From assembly GCF_040412425.1 (NCBI RefSeq), contig NC_089741.1, positions 36,098,522 to 36,162,521 of the forward strand: a stretch of 64,000 bases of DNA, read 5' to 3'. Both the position numbers and the translations under genes were made by a program. The notes beneath the pieces are model-generated. The model worked only from the letters and a program-made list of their open reading frames with translations. It was not told where the DNA came from and made no database searches. Shown piece by piece: positions 48,253 to 58,951 of this stretch (the first letter of the stretch is position 1; each line of letters begins with the position of its first letter). The stretch comes from Macrobrachium rosenbergii. Its lineage: Eukaryota; Arthropoda; Malacostraca; Decapoda; Palaemonidae.

Positions 48253-48552
48253 AGGTGCTAGTCCCGTCAGTGCACCTCCTGCGGTACACTGTAGGCGTCA
48301 CTTAAGACTCTTTTGCAGCGTCCCTTCCTTCGGCCCCTAGCTACAACCCCTTCTTTTCCCTTTACTGTACCTCTTTTCATATTCTCTTTCTTCGATCTTA
48401 CTTGCCTCAACCATCTCTAATAGTTGATTCATTTTGTGCAACTGCTTTGAGGTTTTCCTCCTGTTACGCCTTTCAGACCTTTTAACTGCCGATTTCCGTT
48501 TCAGCGCTGAATGACCTCATAGGTCCCAGTGCTTGGCCTTTGGCCTAAATTG
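48253..48552 (+). mobile_element. Dispersed SINE-like repeat, fullest copy
   Basis: A ~300-bp repeat starting GTCCCGTCAGTGCACCTCCT and ending CTTGGCCTTTGGCCTAAAT. Internal landmarks are GTACACTGTAGGCGTCACTT, CGGCCCCTAGCTACAACC and TGACCTCATAGGTCCCAGTG. Partial copies lie at 30453-30620 (5' half) and 43018-43193 (3' half), all in the same orientation. The palindromic GGCCTTTGGCC near the 3' end is constant. No B-box was recognised, so its polymerase III origin is uncertain. Confidence 0.78.
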
Positions 48553-49190
48553 TTTACAGGAACTTGCGACGACCTTACGCTTTGTTTTCATCCGGTTGTA
48601 TGGACGAAATTTTTTTAGTTTTTTTTTATGTTTTTTTGTCTCGAGGAACTTTGAGCGAGTTTCTTTGACCATATTTACATCCCTTGGTCGTACGGATTTT
48701 GCCTTATTCACCGTCATTTCCAAATTCTCATAACGACTTTTACCATATTCGTATCCGTGGTTCATTCGGCGACTGTTGTTTCGCTTTGGCTCCCCGTTCT
48801 CTGAACGACTTTTCGGATCTTGTCAAGATCAGCGAACCCACCCGCAGCAGGGTTCGCTATTCTTTCAAGAAGATTACTGGGTTCGTTTTTCTTTACATGG
48901 GGATAATCGGGTTCGCTGTTCGAGACATGAACACTTCGGAAAAGACATTTAATTCCCCAGGGGCTAGTATTAAACAAGGCGAAGTACATTTGACAACCCT
49001 CCTGTGGCTAGTACTGAACACAGCGAAACAGTAGATGAATCACTGCCTCGCCGTGTTTAGTACTAGCCCTCATGTGGAATTGGAGTTCGTACCGGAAAGG
49101 GTTGGCCATTCTTAACATGGGGATCATTGGGTTCGCTGTTCTTGAAATGGAGAGTTGGGTTCGCGAATCTTGACTTGATCCGACTTTTCT
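48553..49190. other. Non-coding DNA with short GGTTCGC repeats
   Basis: The phrase GGGTTCGCTGTTC with variants recurs at 48849, 48881, 48908, 49131 and 49158, often preceded by ACATGGGGATAAT. An inverted pair (GGGGCTAGTATTAAACAAGG at 48960 and CCGTGTTTAGTACTAGCCC at 49052) could form a hairpin. No gene was recognised; a basic minus-strand open frame at 48517-48765 overlaps the SINE-like repeat. Confidence 0.5.
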
Positions 49191-49221
49191 GTTGTCACGG
49201 TCATAATTTTACTTTTTCAGG

Positions 49222-49700
49222 AAGTGAAGACAAGTTTTGGTCGAGTAAAACAACTCCCAAAAATGCTGTTTGCCGAAATTTAATCATACGTAAATGTTTT
49301 AATAAAACAGCAGGTATAGATTACATCGGCATCTCGTGACTTTTCTGTGGACCTCTTTGAGGTAATGAATATAGAAAGAGAATTAATTTTAATTCTGTTT
49401 AATTTTAAAAAGTCTGAGACAAGTTTTGGTCCCATAAAACCACGGCAAAAAATATTGATCACATATATTCAGGGATTCGTAGATTTTTTAATAAAAATGA
49501 GACCATTCAACTTAATTGTATTTACTTTAAAAAAATCTCAGACAAGTTTTGGTCCCATAAAACCACGCCAAAAAATATTGATTACATATATTCAGGAATT
49601 CGTAGATATTTTAATAAAAATGAGACCATTCAACTTAATTGTATTTGATTAAAAAAAAATCTCAGACAAGTTTTGGTCCCATAAAACTACTCCAAACTAC
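49222..49700. repeat. Tandem repeat, ~124-bp period
   Basis: GACAAGTTTTGGTCCCATAA recurs at 49418, 49541 and 49665, with an earlier diverged copy at 49229. The units also share AAAAAATATTGATTACATAT, TTCAGGAATTCGTAGAT and TGAGACCATTCAACTTAATT. The two central copies are nearly identical. Confidence 0.9.
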
Positions 49701-50046
49701 TCCCCAGATTCCTGAATTCGTAAATAATTCAATAGAAAAACAACGATACATAGAATCCACCCCCGTCCCCCAATCTCGTGACTTCCCTCTGTACATCTTG
49801 GAGGTAATAGCAAGATTAAGTTGATCAATATCTCCGAACGTCGAATCTTCCACTCGCCCCTGTAGATGAATCTTACGAATCTCTTGCCGTAAATCCCCCC
49901 TCGTGATTCAGTGTACACGGATCGACTCAAAGGGCAGCGTAATGAACACAAAGAGAGTGGCACTCGTATCGTAAGTGATTGACGCCAGGATATTATGAGC
50001 TTTGTATCAGTCGGTCTGTCAGGATCTGAATGACAGACGTCAGGGG

Positions 50047-50353
<307 letters not shown>

Positions 50354-50601
50354 CATGGTAAATATATTCGAGAACTTAACATTGATCGTTGTTCCTTGTT
50401 TTGTCTTCACTTTTGGACGATTGTATTTTAGTCACCAAGCTATAGCTTGGGATGAATGGAGAGAGAGAGAGAGAAGAAGAAGAAGAGAAGAGAAGAAGAG
50501 AAACTCTGATGAATGTTCAGTGTTCCGCCAAAATGTTTACCATCATATTTTATTTAAAAAACGGTAGGGGCTCAGAAATTGTCATACTCAACCCACCTGT
50601 C

Positions 50602-50607
<6 letters not shown>

Positions 50608-50676
<69 letters not shown>

Positions 50677-50764
50677 GAATGAGGAAGTTCCTTTATGCTG
50701 TGTCAGATCTCTTAAGAGCAATTGATTTTCATGATTAACACCTGGACTTATAGCGTAAACTTCT

Positions 50765-50843
<79 letters not shown>

Positions 50844-50934
50844 GAATGAGAAGAAGTTTCTGTTATGCTGTGTCAGATCTTCTAAAAACAATTGATTTCA
50901 TGATCAACACCTGAGACTTATAGCGTAAACTTCT

Positions 50935-51006
<72 letters not shown>

Positions 51007-51062
51007 CAAATCTTCTGAAAAATTGATTTCAAGACTTAGCAACTGACACAAAGCGTAAACTC
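50608..51062. repeat. Compound minisatellite: three ~160-bp units spaced by (CT)n
   Basis: Each unit is a CT tract (50608-50673, 50765-50840, 50936-51002) followed by ~90 bases. That body contains TATGCTGTGTCAGATCT, AATTGATTTTCATGAT and ACTTATAGCGTAAACT. Units 1 and 2 are close; unit 3 is shorter and more diverged. Confidence 0.9.
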
Positions 51063-51576
51063 ATGAATCCATACGACTACTGTTTGAGAACATTTCAGAC
51101 CCACCCTATAATACTCTACCGAGTAGTTTTGAGACGAGAATCATCGACATTGATGGAAGTTGTTACATTTGAACAATTCTCCATCTAGAAACCATTGGCA
51201 TAGACAAACGCGAGTTGTAGGATCAGCTGTCATAGAAGCCTTTTCGAGATTGTGCGTTTTACGTGTGCCCATAATGTATAACATTCAGTGTATATATGTA
51301 TACATCTGTAACGCTCATGTATGGTATACGTACGTTCATACGTAGAAGCATTTGAGTGTGAAGTAACGTAAATATGACGTAACTGAAATGTGGCTCAAAG
51401 ATAAAAGAGAGGTAGATAAAGAGAGAGATAAAGAGAGAGAGAGAGAGAAGAGAGAAGCTCGACCAACAGTATCCAAACATAGCCAGCACTGTCACTCCCT
51501 CCCTATTAAAAACACACCGCTAACATGAGACGGACCGCCTATATACTGTATTTCTCACTTCCTCCACCGTGGTGTA

Positions 51577-51578
<2 letters not shown>

Positions 51579-51636
<58 letters not shown>

Positions 51637-51791
51637 AGTTCTTTCTTCCCTTTTCCCTTTTATTATCGTCGTCTTCTGCCCCTTTTCGTCTGTAACAAAA
51701 CCGTTCTTCCTAGATCCTCTCCTGGGAGAGAAGGATCTCCCAGTGCTAGCCTGATGTCCTCTGTGCATCCATCCTGTCTTCACCTAGCACA

Positions 51792-51850
<59 letters not shown>
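51579..51850. repeat. (CT)n and (CA)n microsatellites
   Basis: CT tract at 51579-51632 and CT then CA at 51794-51850, with unique sequence between. Confidence 0.95.
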
Positions 51851-51874
51851 GATTATAAGTACGTTTGGTTGTAT

Positions 51875-51912
51875 GTATATTGTTTTCGTGTGTGCCCAGA
51901 GCTCGCGTTGGG

Positions 51913-51973
<61 letters not shown>

Positions 51974-52031
51974 TATTTACGTATGCATGTGTATGGGTAT
52001 ATTGGTTTTATGTGCGCCTACAGGCTCGCTT

Positions 52032-52101
<70 letters not shown>

Positions 52102-52156
52102 TATGTATGTGTATGGGTATATCGTTTTCTTGTGGGCCCAATGAGGTCATGTTGGG

Positions 52157-52215
<59 letters not shown>

Positions 52216-52294
52216 GCACACACACACACATTATATGTATGTACGTGTATGGGTATATTCTTTATATAGCCTAGCTCCCACGAGCTATGTTGGG

Positions 52295-52362
<68 letters not shown>
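51875..52362. repeat. Compound minisatellite: four ~120-bp units spaced by (CT)n
   Basis: The body GTGTATGGGTATATTGTTTT followed by GCCCA..GAGCTCGCGTTGGGCATT alternates with CT tracts at about 51915-51969, 52036-52097, 52160-52213 and 52298-52362. The last unit has an added CA run. The GTTGGGCATT edge is kept in three of four units. Confidence 0.9.
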
Positions 52363-52363
<1 letters not shown>

Positions 52364-52860
52364 ATGAAAAGATAAATTTTGTGGTATAGATTTTGTCAGT
52401 TTTGGCGATACACTGCGTCATGTTGATGATGATAAATTACAATTCTGTTTAAAAGGGTTTGTTTTTTACATTTCTCGATTGAACAGAGTATAAAAGCTTA
52501 ACTTATTATAGATTTCCAGTAATGGAGGGCTTATACCTTGCCCCGATTTTAAATAAGCACATTGATTTTTTCGAGATACTGACCTGGGGATGAACTACCG
52601 TGGGTGGTACTGGAATGTCAGAATATGGGTTCTGGTCTTATATAAAACCAAGAACTCGGTCATTTCACTGCAGTGATTAAAAGGTCCTCGAGTATTTTGG
52701 CTTGGAGGGCTAAGTAGGAAGATGATGTATTAAGTGTAAATCTATTGACGTAAGAATTCATTGGATGTCAGAAAAATGAATTGTCAGGCGACTTGAAATG
52801 TCAGTCGGGAGGTCAGTAGTAGACTTCAGTAGGAAATCTGACCTGTCAGAAGTGTAAATT
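52363..52860. other. Unique non-coding stretch
   Basis: About 500 bases without open frame, repeat or recognisable signal. Confidence 0.5.
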
Positions 52861-52861
52861 T

Positions 52862-53194
52862 TAAGAATATTGTTTAATCAGCTGGAGGACTGTGGGACAG
52901 CCTCCCTGCAAGAGGAAGCAGTGCAGTTGGAACTTCTTCAGAAGTTCAAGCGAAGATGCAATTCATTACTACCTTAATGCAATTCAATTTGTGTTTTAAA
53001 TTTTACTTTACTTACATTTTATTTATGTATTAATTTGGTTATTTATGTTTTCTAAAAACTGTTTTTCCTCTTTTGTATATCACATTACCTTCTGTTACTT
53101 CTTTCAGTGAATACCATCACATTCTTTGGAAACTTCTTGAATTTCACGTCAGTGGCCTTTTGAGGGCTTGTTCCGTATGAATAGGTTTCATCTT

Positions 53195-53200
<6 letters not shown>
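52862..53200 (+). mobile_element. 3' end of the non-LTR retroelement
   Basis: GACTGTGGGACAGCCTCCCT, TTGGAACTTC and CAGAAGTTCAAGCGAAGATG match the C-terminus and 3' UTR of the element at 32.7-33.0 kb. The copy is truncated at its 5' side and runs into a TAA tail. Confidence 0.78.
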
Positions 53201-53253
<53 letters not shown>

Positions 53254-53369
53254 TAATAAGAATAAGAATATATATATAATAATAATATTCACCACCATCA
53301 TCATCATCATCATAAGTCAGTTGCTCTGAGGGCTTGCTCAATATGGTGGGATTTTCTTCTAAATAATAA

Positions 53370-53430
<61 letters not shown>

Positions 53431-53505
53431 TCAGTGGCCCCTGTGGTTGGCTTGTTCCATATGAGTAGGATTCGTGTTCTGAATATAATAATAATAATAA
53501 TAATA

Positions 53506-53549
<44 letters not shown>

Positions 53550-53597
53550 GTCAGTGGCCCTGTGGTGGGCTTGTTCCATATGAATAGGTTTCATCTT

Positions 53598-53628
<31 letters not shown>

Positions 53629-53652
53629 TAATAATAATAATAATAATAACTA
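53140..53652 (+). repeat. Array of retroelement tail units with (TAA)n tracts
   Basis: Four units of GTCAGTGGCCCYTGTGG..GGCTTGTTCCATATGARTAGG..TTCATCTTCTGAA, each followed by a TAA/AAT tract. Variants of the ~55-base body start near 53147, 53320, 53430 and 53550. The same body is found in reverse at 62.5-63.1 kb. Confidence 0.88.
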
Positions 53653-53997
53653 CTTGAGACTCCATGGAGTGTTTAAAAGGCTCCTCTAATGTTGGGAGAT
53701 GTACGTATGTACCCTTTGAGTCCCTTAACCAGATATTAAACCCTCAGCAAAGTGCTGTGTTGTAAGCAGCCTTGCTTGTTGCTGTTGCTGTAACTACGAG
53801 CCAGCGCTGTGTTGTATAGCAACCTGCGCATCTGTTTGTCAAATCCACGTTCCCCAGGGTACTCCTGCTGGTGGTGGTGGTGCCCCGAGACTTGTCAGCA
53901 AGTCATGCGACGTGTTGGACATGTAAATCGGATCTTTTCTCCGTCAGCCGTCAGGATCTGCGTCGAGATTTGCTGGAGATGTAATGTCATTGCCCTC

Positions 53998-54001
<4 letters not shown>
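53653..54001. other. Unique non-coding stretch
   Basis: No gene or repeat recognised; a short GTG-rich patch is near 53870. Confidence 0.45.
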
Positions 54002-54038
<37 letters not shown>

Positions 54039-55010
54039 GGCACTCCTTTTTTCCCAAATTATGTATGTCATTTTTTTACATATTTTAACAGCCCCCTTTT
54101 TTTACCCAATTTATATCTGTAATTTTTTTACATGATTTAACTCGGCAACTTTTTCTTACCTAAGTTATATATGCAATTTTTACATAATTTAACTCCGGTG
54201 CCATTTTTACATAATTTAACTTGGCGCCCTTTTTTACGTATTTATAGATGTAATTTTTTTACATAATTTAACTTGGCAAATTTTTTTACCCAATTTACAT
54301 ATGTAATTTTTTTACAATAGTTGAACTTAGCACCTTTTTACCCAATTTATATATGTAATTTTTACATAGTTGAACTTGGCACCTTTTTTTACCAACTTAT
54401 ATAGGCTATGTAATTTTCTTACATAATTTAACTTGGCACATTTTTTACATAATTTATATATGTAATTTTTATAATTTAACTCAGCGCCCTTTTTACCCAA
54501 TTTATATTTATATATGTAATTTTTACATAATTTAACTTGACACTTTTTTTACATAATTTACATATGTAATTTTTACATAATTTAACTTGTACATTATTTT
54601 TACCCAGTTTATATGCGTAATTTTTTTACATAATTTAACTTGGCACCTTTTTTACATAATTTATGTGTAATTTTTTTACATAATTTAACTTGGAACTTTT
54701 TCACCCAATTTATATATGTAATTTTCTATATAATTGTCTTAAATCTAAGTACGCCATGCCTTCAAGGTTTTTTTTACTTTTTTTTTTTTTACCTAGTTTA
54801 TATATTAATTTTTTTACATAATTAAATGGGGAAAAAAGCACGTTAAGAAGAAGAAGAAGAAGATGTCTTAAACCTATGGATCTCATGCCTCCAGGGTTTC
54901 TTTTTTTTTACCATGGCACCTTTTTCATACCCAGTTTATACATTAAGCTTTTATACATAAGTGTTTTTATACATTAAGTTTTATACATAAGTGTTTTAAT
55001 TCTATGGATC
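54002..55010. repeat. AT-rich minisatellite, ~55-bp period
   Basis: After a 33-base T tract (54002-54034), units of TACATAATTTAACTTGGCAC, a T run, then ACCCAATTTATATATGTAAT repeat about 14 times to ~54840. Degraded copies run to ~55000, with a GAA insert near 54848. Unit length varies with the T runs. Confidence 0.88.
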
Positions 55011-55394
55011 TCAATAAATCTGCTGAGATGACCAGCACTTTTTCTTATTCATATTTTTATCCCAGTACAAATTTCAAATTAATGAATCTCAAAAATTGTT
55101 TTGAGCTAAGCTTAAATAATCGGCACATTTTTTCTTTTCGCTTTTCCATTAATATATTTTCAGATACAGGAGGTATTCAATGTATGAATCTATATTTTTA
55201 TTTATTTATTGCACAGTTGCAATGGCCACCGCATTGTTTGTCTTCGTCTTTTTTTGTCTTTATAGGATTTTGAATTTTATTGATAGCATTTTTTTTCTGC
55301 TGTGAAATTCTTTACCTGATAGCTACTCATTTTCCTTATAAGGTAGTTTTGGCATCACGTTTTCTTTATCACTTTGTCGCCCATCGGCAAATGA
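55011..55394. other. AT-rich non-coding stretch
   Basis: No gene or repeat recognised. Confidence 0.45.
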
Positions 55395-55516
55395 AGCTGT
55401 GCTGTTGATGAGAGAGAGAGAGAGAGACATAAGTATTCCTTGTTCACAAAATAAGTGTGTTTTGAGAGAGAGAGAGAGAGAGAGGTCTTCCTTGTTCACA
55501 AAATAACGTTGTGTTT

Positions 55517-55559
<43 letters not shown>

Positions 55560-55658
55560 CAAAATAAGTTGTGTTTGAGAGAGTTCACAAAATAACGTTG
55601 TGAGAGAGAGAGAGAGAGAGAGAGAGATCTTCCTTGTTCACAAAATAACGCTGTGTTT

Positions 55659-55692
<34 letters not shown>

Positions 55693-55860
55693 GTCTTCCT
55701 TGTTCACAAAAATAACGTTGTGTTTGGAGAGAGAGAGAGAGAGTCTTCCTTGTTCACAAAATAACGTTGTGCATTGAGGGAGAGACAAGAGAGGTCTATA
55801 GAACTTAGACCTTGGAGAGACAAGGAGAACTTAGAGAGAGAGAGAGAGAGATACAGTTGC
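55395..55860. repeat. Compound (GA)n minisatellite, forward array
   Basis: TCTTCCTTGTTCACAAAATA followed by ACGTTGTGTTTTGGAGAGA recurs about seven times between GA tracts (near 55431, 55485, 55575, 55627, 55692, 55743). The same unit in reverse complement makes up 59760-60050. Confidence 0.9.
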
Positions 55861-55969
55861 CCATATCGGTGAAGTCGACTCAAGACTTGTGAATCCGATG
55901 TGGAATTTTACCCTCAAGATTTCCGTCCGAGGAAGCCGCTTGGAAGAGGATTAGATAGGATGGCTTAGA

Positions 55970-55975
<6 letters not shown>

Positions 55976-56033
<58 letters not shown>
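55976..56033. repeat. (GA)n microsatellite
   Basis: About 58 bases of GA. Confidence 0.97.
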
Positions 56034-56037
<4 letters not shown>

Positions 56038-56165
56038 TAAAGGGAAGCCAAAGGAAAACTTAAAACTGCTATGGCAGGGACGGAAATGTCTCTGGTAAAA
56101 ACATTCCTATGTCATGCGACAAACCACCATACAATAAAGGTATTCTGTTTTTTGCTGACTCGGCA

Positions 56166-56188
56166 TTTTTTTTTTTTTTTTTTTTTTT
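56166..56188. repeat. Poly(T) tract
   Basis: About 23 T residues; read on the minus strand it is an A tail of the kind left by retroposition, but no body was identified. Confidence 0.8.
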
Positions 56189-56292
56189 TGGCTAGAGTCA
56201 ACCTTCTTTCTTCCTCTTCCTCTTTCCTCGTTGCTTCGGGCCTGGGCTGGGAAGGGGCCTTGATTTGTCTGACCTTTGAAATTTGTTCTTTG

Positions 56293-56297
<5 letters not shown>

Positions 56298-56376
<79 letters not shown>

Positions 56377-56377
56377 A
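56298..56377. repeat. (TA)n microsatellite
   Basis: About 80 bases of TA with one CA interruption. Confidence 0.97.
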
Positions 56378-56639
56378 TTTATATATTATATGTATATTTT
56401 GGGATGTAGTTGCTAGCCCATACCCTCTCTGTACCCTGACTGAAGCTAACTACAGTTGCCTAATCGTCAGTACATCAATGCATTTTTTAGGCCAACATAA
56501 TAGCAATAGATTTTCCCTCAAATCGTTTCCCCCTTTGGGATTGAACGCTGGTCTCTTTCTGTGTGAGCCTCGGAAGTCCATATGTTTTGGCGAATGATGA
56601 AACCACAAAGCCAGGCATCCCTCTCCCCCTCCCCTGTCT

Positions 56640-56720
56640 TTTCACCTTGTGGTCCAGTAGTTAACAGCCTTGCCTCACCTGCAGCAAGATTTCCATGATC
56701 GATTCGGGTTTGAGGTAACA
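56640..56720 (+). mobile_element. tRNA-like SINE fragment
   Basis: TTGTGGTCCAGTAGTTAACAG resembles a tRNA D-arm/A-box, and GATCGATTCGGGTTTGAGG a degenerate T-arm. The two are spaced about as in a tRNA. It is too degraded for a functional tRNA. Confidence 0.35.
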
Positions 56721-56737
56721 ACTGAGATCATTCTTAC

Positions 56738-56740
<3 letters not shown>

Positions 56741-56785
<45 letters not shown>

Positions 56786-56870
56786 ACATATATATATTTA
56801 TTTATATATATATATATATATTATTATATATGTGTATAAATAAATATATATATTTATATATATACACATG
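56741..56870. repeat. TA-rich microsatellite cluster
   Basis: TA tract 56741-56783, then imperfect TATATATTTATT-type palindromic AT repeats to about 56870. Confidence 0.9.
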
Positions 56871-57573
56871 TATTTATGTACTGTATGTATGTATGTGTGT
56901 CCTCCTAAAATAAGTGTTTATTTTTCTCAGTTCGTGGTGAGAGAAAGTCTTTCATAATTAATAGCAATAACTAACTAGAACCACAAGAATTAATTAGAAC
57001 TACAAGAATTAAGACAGCTAAATATCAGTGTAGTAATACGTATTATAATATGTAGAAGATTTATTTTAGTTTCACGTAGTTTGAACTGCTGTGTATTTTA
57101 TAAATACTCGGTGAATAATGAGTACACTTTGCATAATTTCATGTATAATTTAAAAGAATAGGACATGATATGTATATGAGGGTATTTAAAAGTAACTGTA
57201 AACTCTGTTATATAAAGAAGGATATTCGTGACAGGATCATTTGTGGCAGGGATTGAGATTGAAGGAAAAAAATAGAAATAAATCAAATTAATGTCCTCTA
57301 GCCTCTTTCAAGAACTCTCCTCATGGTTTATGGTACAGTTTTGCATAAATGACATGAATAATCCTGGTGAATTATGAAGAAAGTGATAAATCCATACTTG
57401 GTGGGAGAAAAGGTTAATATTTGATTTCTTGTCATTTGCATTGTCATGAACTTCAGAGAAAGGGGCGGTCAGATATTTGAAAATGAAAGGTAATTACCAG
57501 ATCACTAATTGTCATACGTGGTCACAGTAATTAGTAAGAATAGAAGTGGAACCTTACTATAAAGTATGTGTCA
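56871..57573. other. AT-rich non-coding stretch
   Basis: About 700 bases without a recognised gene or element. Confidence 0.45.

Positions 57574-57628
<55 letters not shown>
57574..57628. repeat. (TTA)n microsatellite
   Basis: About 55 bases of TTA/ATT abutting a retroelement fragment. Confidence 0.96.
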
Positions 57629-57639
57629 TTATTTATTTA

Positions 57640-57940
57640 ATTATTTTGGTCTGTCACAGTCTTCCTATTCGACTGGGTGGTTTTATAGTGTGGGGTTCAG
57701 GTAGCATCCTGCCTCCTAAGGAGTCCATCCCTTTTCTCACTATGTGCGCTGTTTCTAGTAGCACACTCTTCTGCATGAGTCCTGGAGCTACTTCGGCATC
57801 TAGTTTTCCAGGTTCCTTTTCATTGATCTTGGGATCGTGCCTAAGTGTTCTTATGATTATGGGTATAATTTCCACTGGCGTATCCATATCCTTGTCATTT
57901 CGATTTTCAGGTCTTGATACTTTATCAATTTTCTTCTTTA

Positions 57941-57944
<4 letters not shown>
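57640..57944 (-). pseudogene. Retroelement C-terminal coding fragment
   Basis: The minus strand encodes RPENRNDKDMDTPVEIIPII, then IRTLRHDPKINEKEPGKLDA, GLMQKSVLLETAHIVRKGMD and a short tail to a stop. The order PVEIIPIIIxxL..LMQKSxLLxTAHIVRKxxD is the end of a non-LTR reverse-transcriptase polyprotein that I recall from invertebrate genomes (VIPVVIGALG..LQKSALLGTARIIRKVL-type). It is bordered on both sides by TTA tracts, which suggests a 5'-truncated insertion. The clade was not resolved. Confidence 0.6.
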
Positions 57945-58030
<86 letters not shown>

Positions 58031-58061
58031 TATGATATGAATATTATAATTTCAGACTTAT

Positions 58062-58133
<72 letters not shown>
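57945..58133. repeat. Compound microsatellite (TTA)n-(TA)n-(CT)n
   Basis: TTA at 57945-57981, TA at 57982-58027 and CT at 58062-58133. Confidence 0.96.
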
Positions 58134-58136
<3 letters not shown>

Positions 58137-58278
58137 AAGAAGAAAGAAATCACGGGATTAAAACAAAGTCAGTTTAGTAGATGGGGTGAAGGACCAAATG
58201 CGAATTGGGACAATGATGATATAATGATGACTTGGGGTCAATAAATTGCGTGGGTGGCTGCATAAAGATTTAGCTGGC

Positions 58279-58280
<2 letters not shown>

Positions 58281-58346
<66 letters not shown>

Positions 58347-58449
58347 TGTCAAAAAGAGAGAAAGGGTTATCAAGTCAGAAATATTAATAGTACTCATTGA
58401 AAAGATAGATATAATAGTGTTTAGAAGAAGGAATGGAGAGAGAAGAAGG

Positions 58450-58486
<37 letters not shown>

Positions 58487-58523
58487 AATTCAGGAGGACC
58501 CGTAGCATTAATGTACCAAATCT

Positions 58524-58559
<36 letters not shown>
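58281..58559. repeat. (CT)n and (GA)n tracts in opposite strand sense
   Basis: CT at 58281-58343, GA at 58456-58484 and GA at 58527-58559. Pyrimidine and purine arrays on the same strand within 280 bases could pair as a long hairpin. Confidence 0.93.
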
Positions 58560-58560
<1 letters not shown>

Positions 58561-58611
58561 AATAAAACCTTAAAGTGACCTGAGGTGTCTAGTTCATTTC
58601 CTCATCGTGGT

Positions 58612-58738
58612 CCTCTCCCCTCCCCCCCCTCCCCCTCCCCTTCCCTCCCCCTTCCCATCCCCTCCCCCTTCCCATCCCCCTCCCCCCCCCCAGCCTTTCC
58701 TTCCTTTAAGACCGCCCCCGCCCTAACAACCCCCCCCT
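58612..58738. repeat. C-rich homopyrimidine tract
   Basis: Runs of 3-10 C separated by single T or A over ~125 bases. The minus strand has many G runs able to form G-quadruplexes, and the plus strand could form i-motifs. Confidence 0.85.
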
Positions 58739-58892
58739 TCACCGGTCTACAACCGTATGTGTCAGAGAAAGCTGATAGCGTCAGTTTGTGTGACAATTAA
58801 TTTTTAACTTGTTTGTTTCCCGAATTCGGCTTTAGGGAGGACACACTGGTCTTGAAGAACAAAAAGGAAGGTATACAGGATTAAGCTTTTTG

Positions 58893-58951
<59 letters not shown>
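58893..58951. repeat. (TTA)n microsatellite
   Basis: About 59 bases of TTA. Confidence 0.97.

Noticed and set aside
48517..48765. Lys/Arg-rich minus-strand open frame as a possible ZGPAT or nuclear-protein exon
   Set aside because: It overlaps the dispersed SINE-like repeat at its 3' end and shows no match to the ZGPAT N-terminus.
50608..51062. CRISPR-like array (repeats separated by spacers)
   Set aside because: The spacers are themselves CT microsatellites, the host is a eukaryote with introns and there are no cas genes.
51865..52274. Ser/Leu or Arg/Glu repeat proteins from CT/GA tracts (also at 49.7-50.4, 55.3-55.8, 58.2-58.5 and 59.7-60.2 kb)
   Set aside because: Pure consequence of CT/GA dinucleotide repeats; no start context, splice signals or conserved domain.
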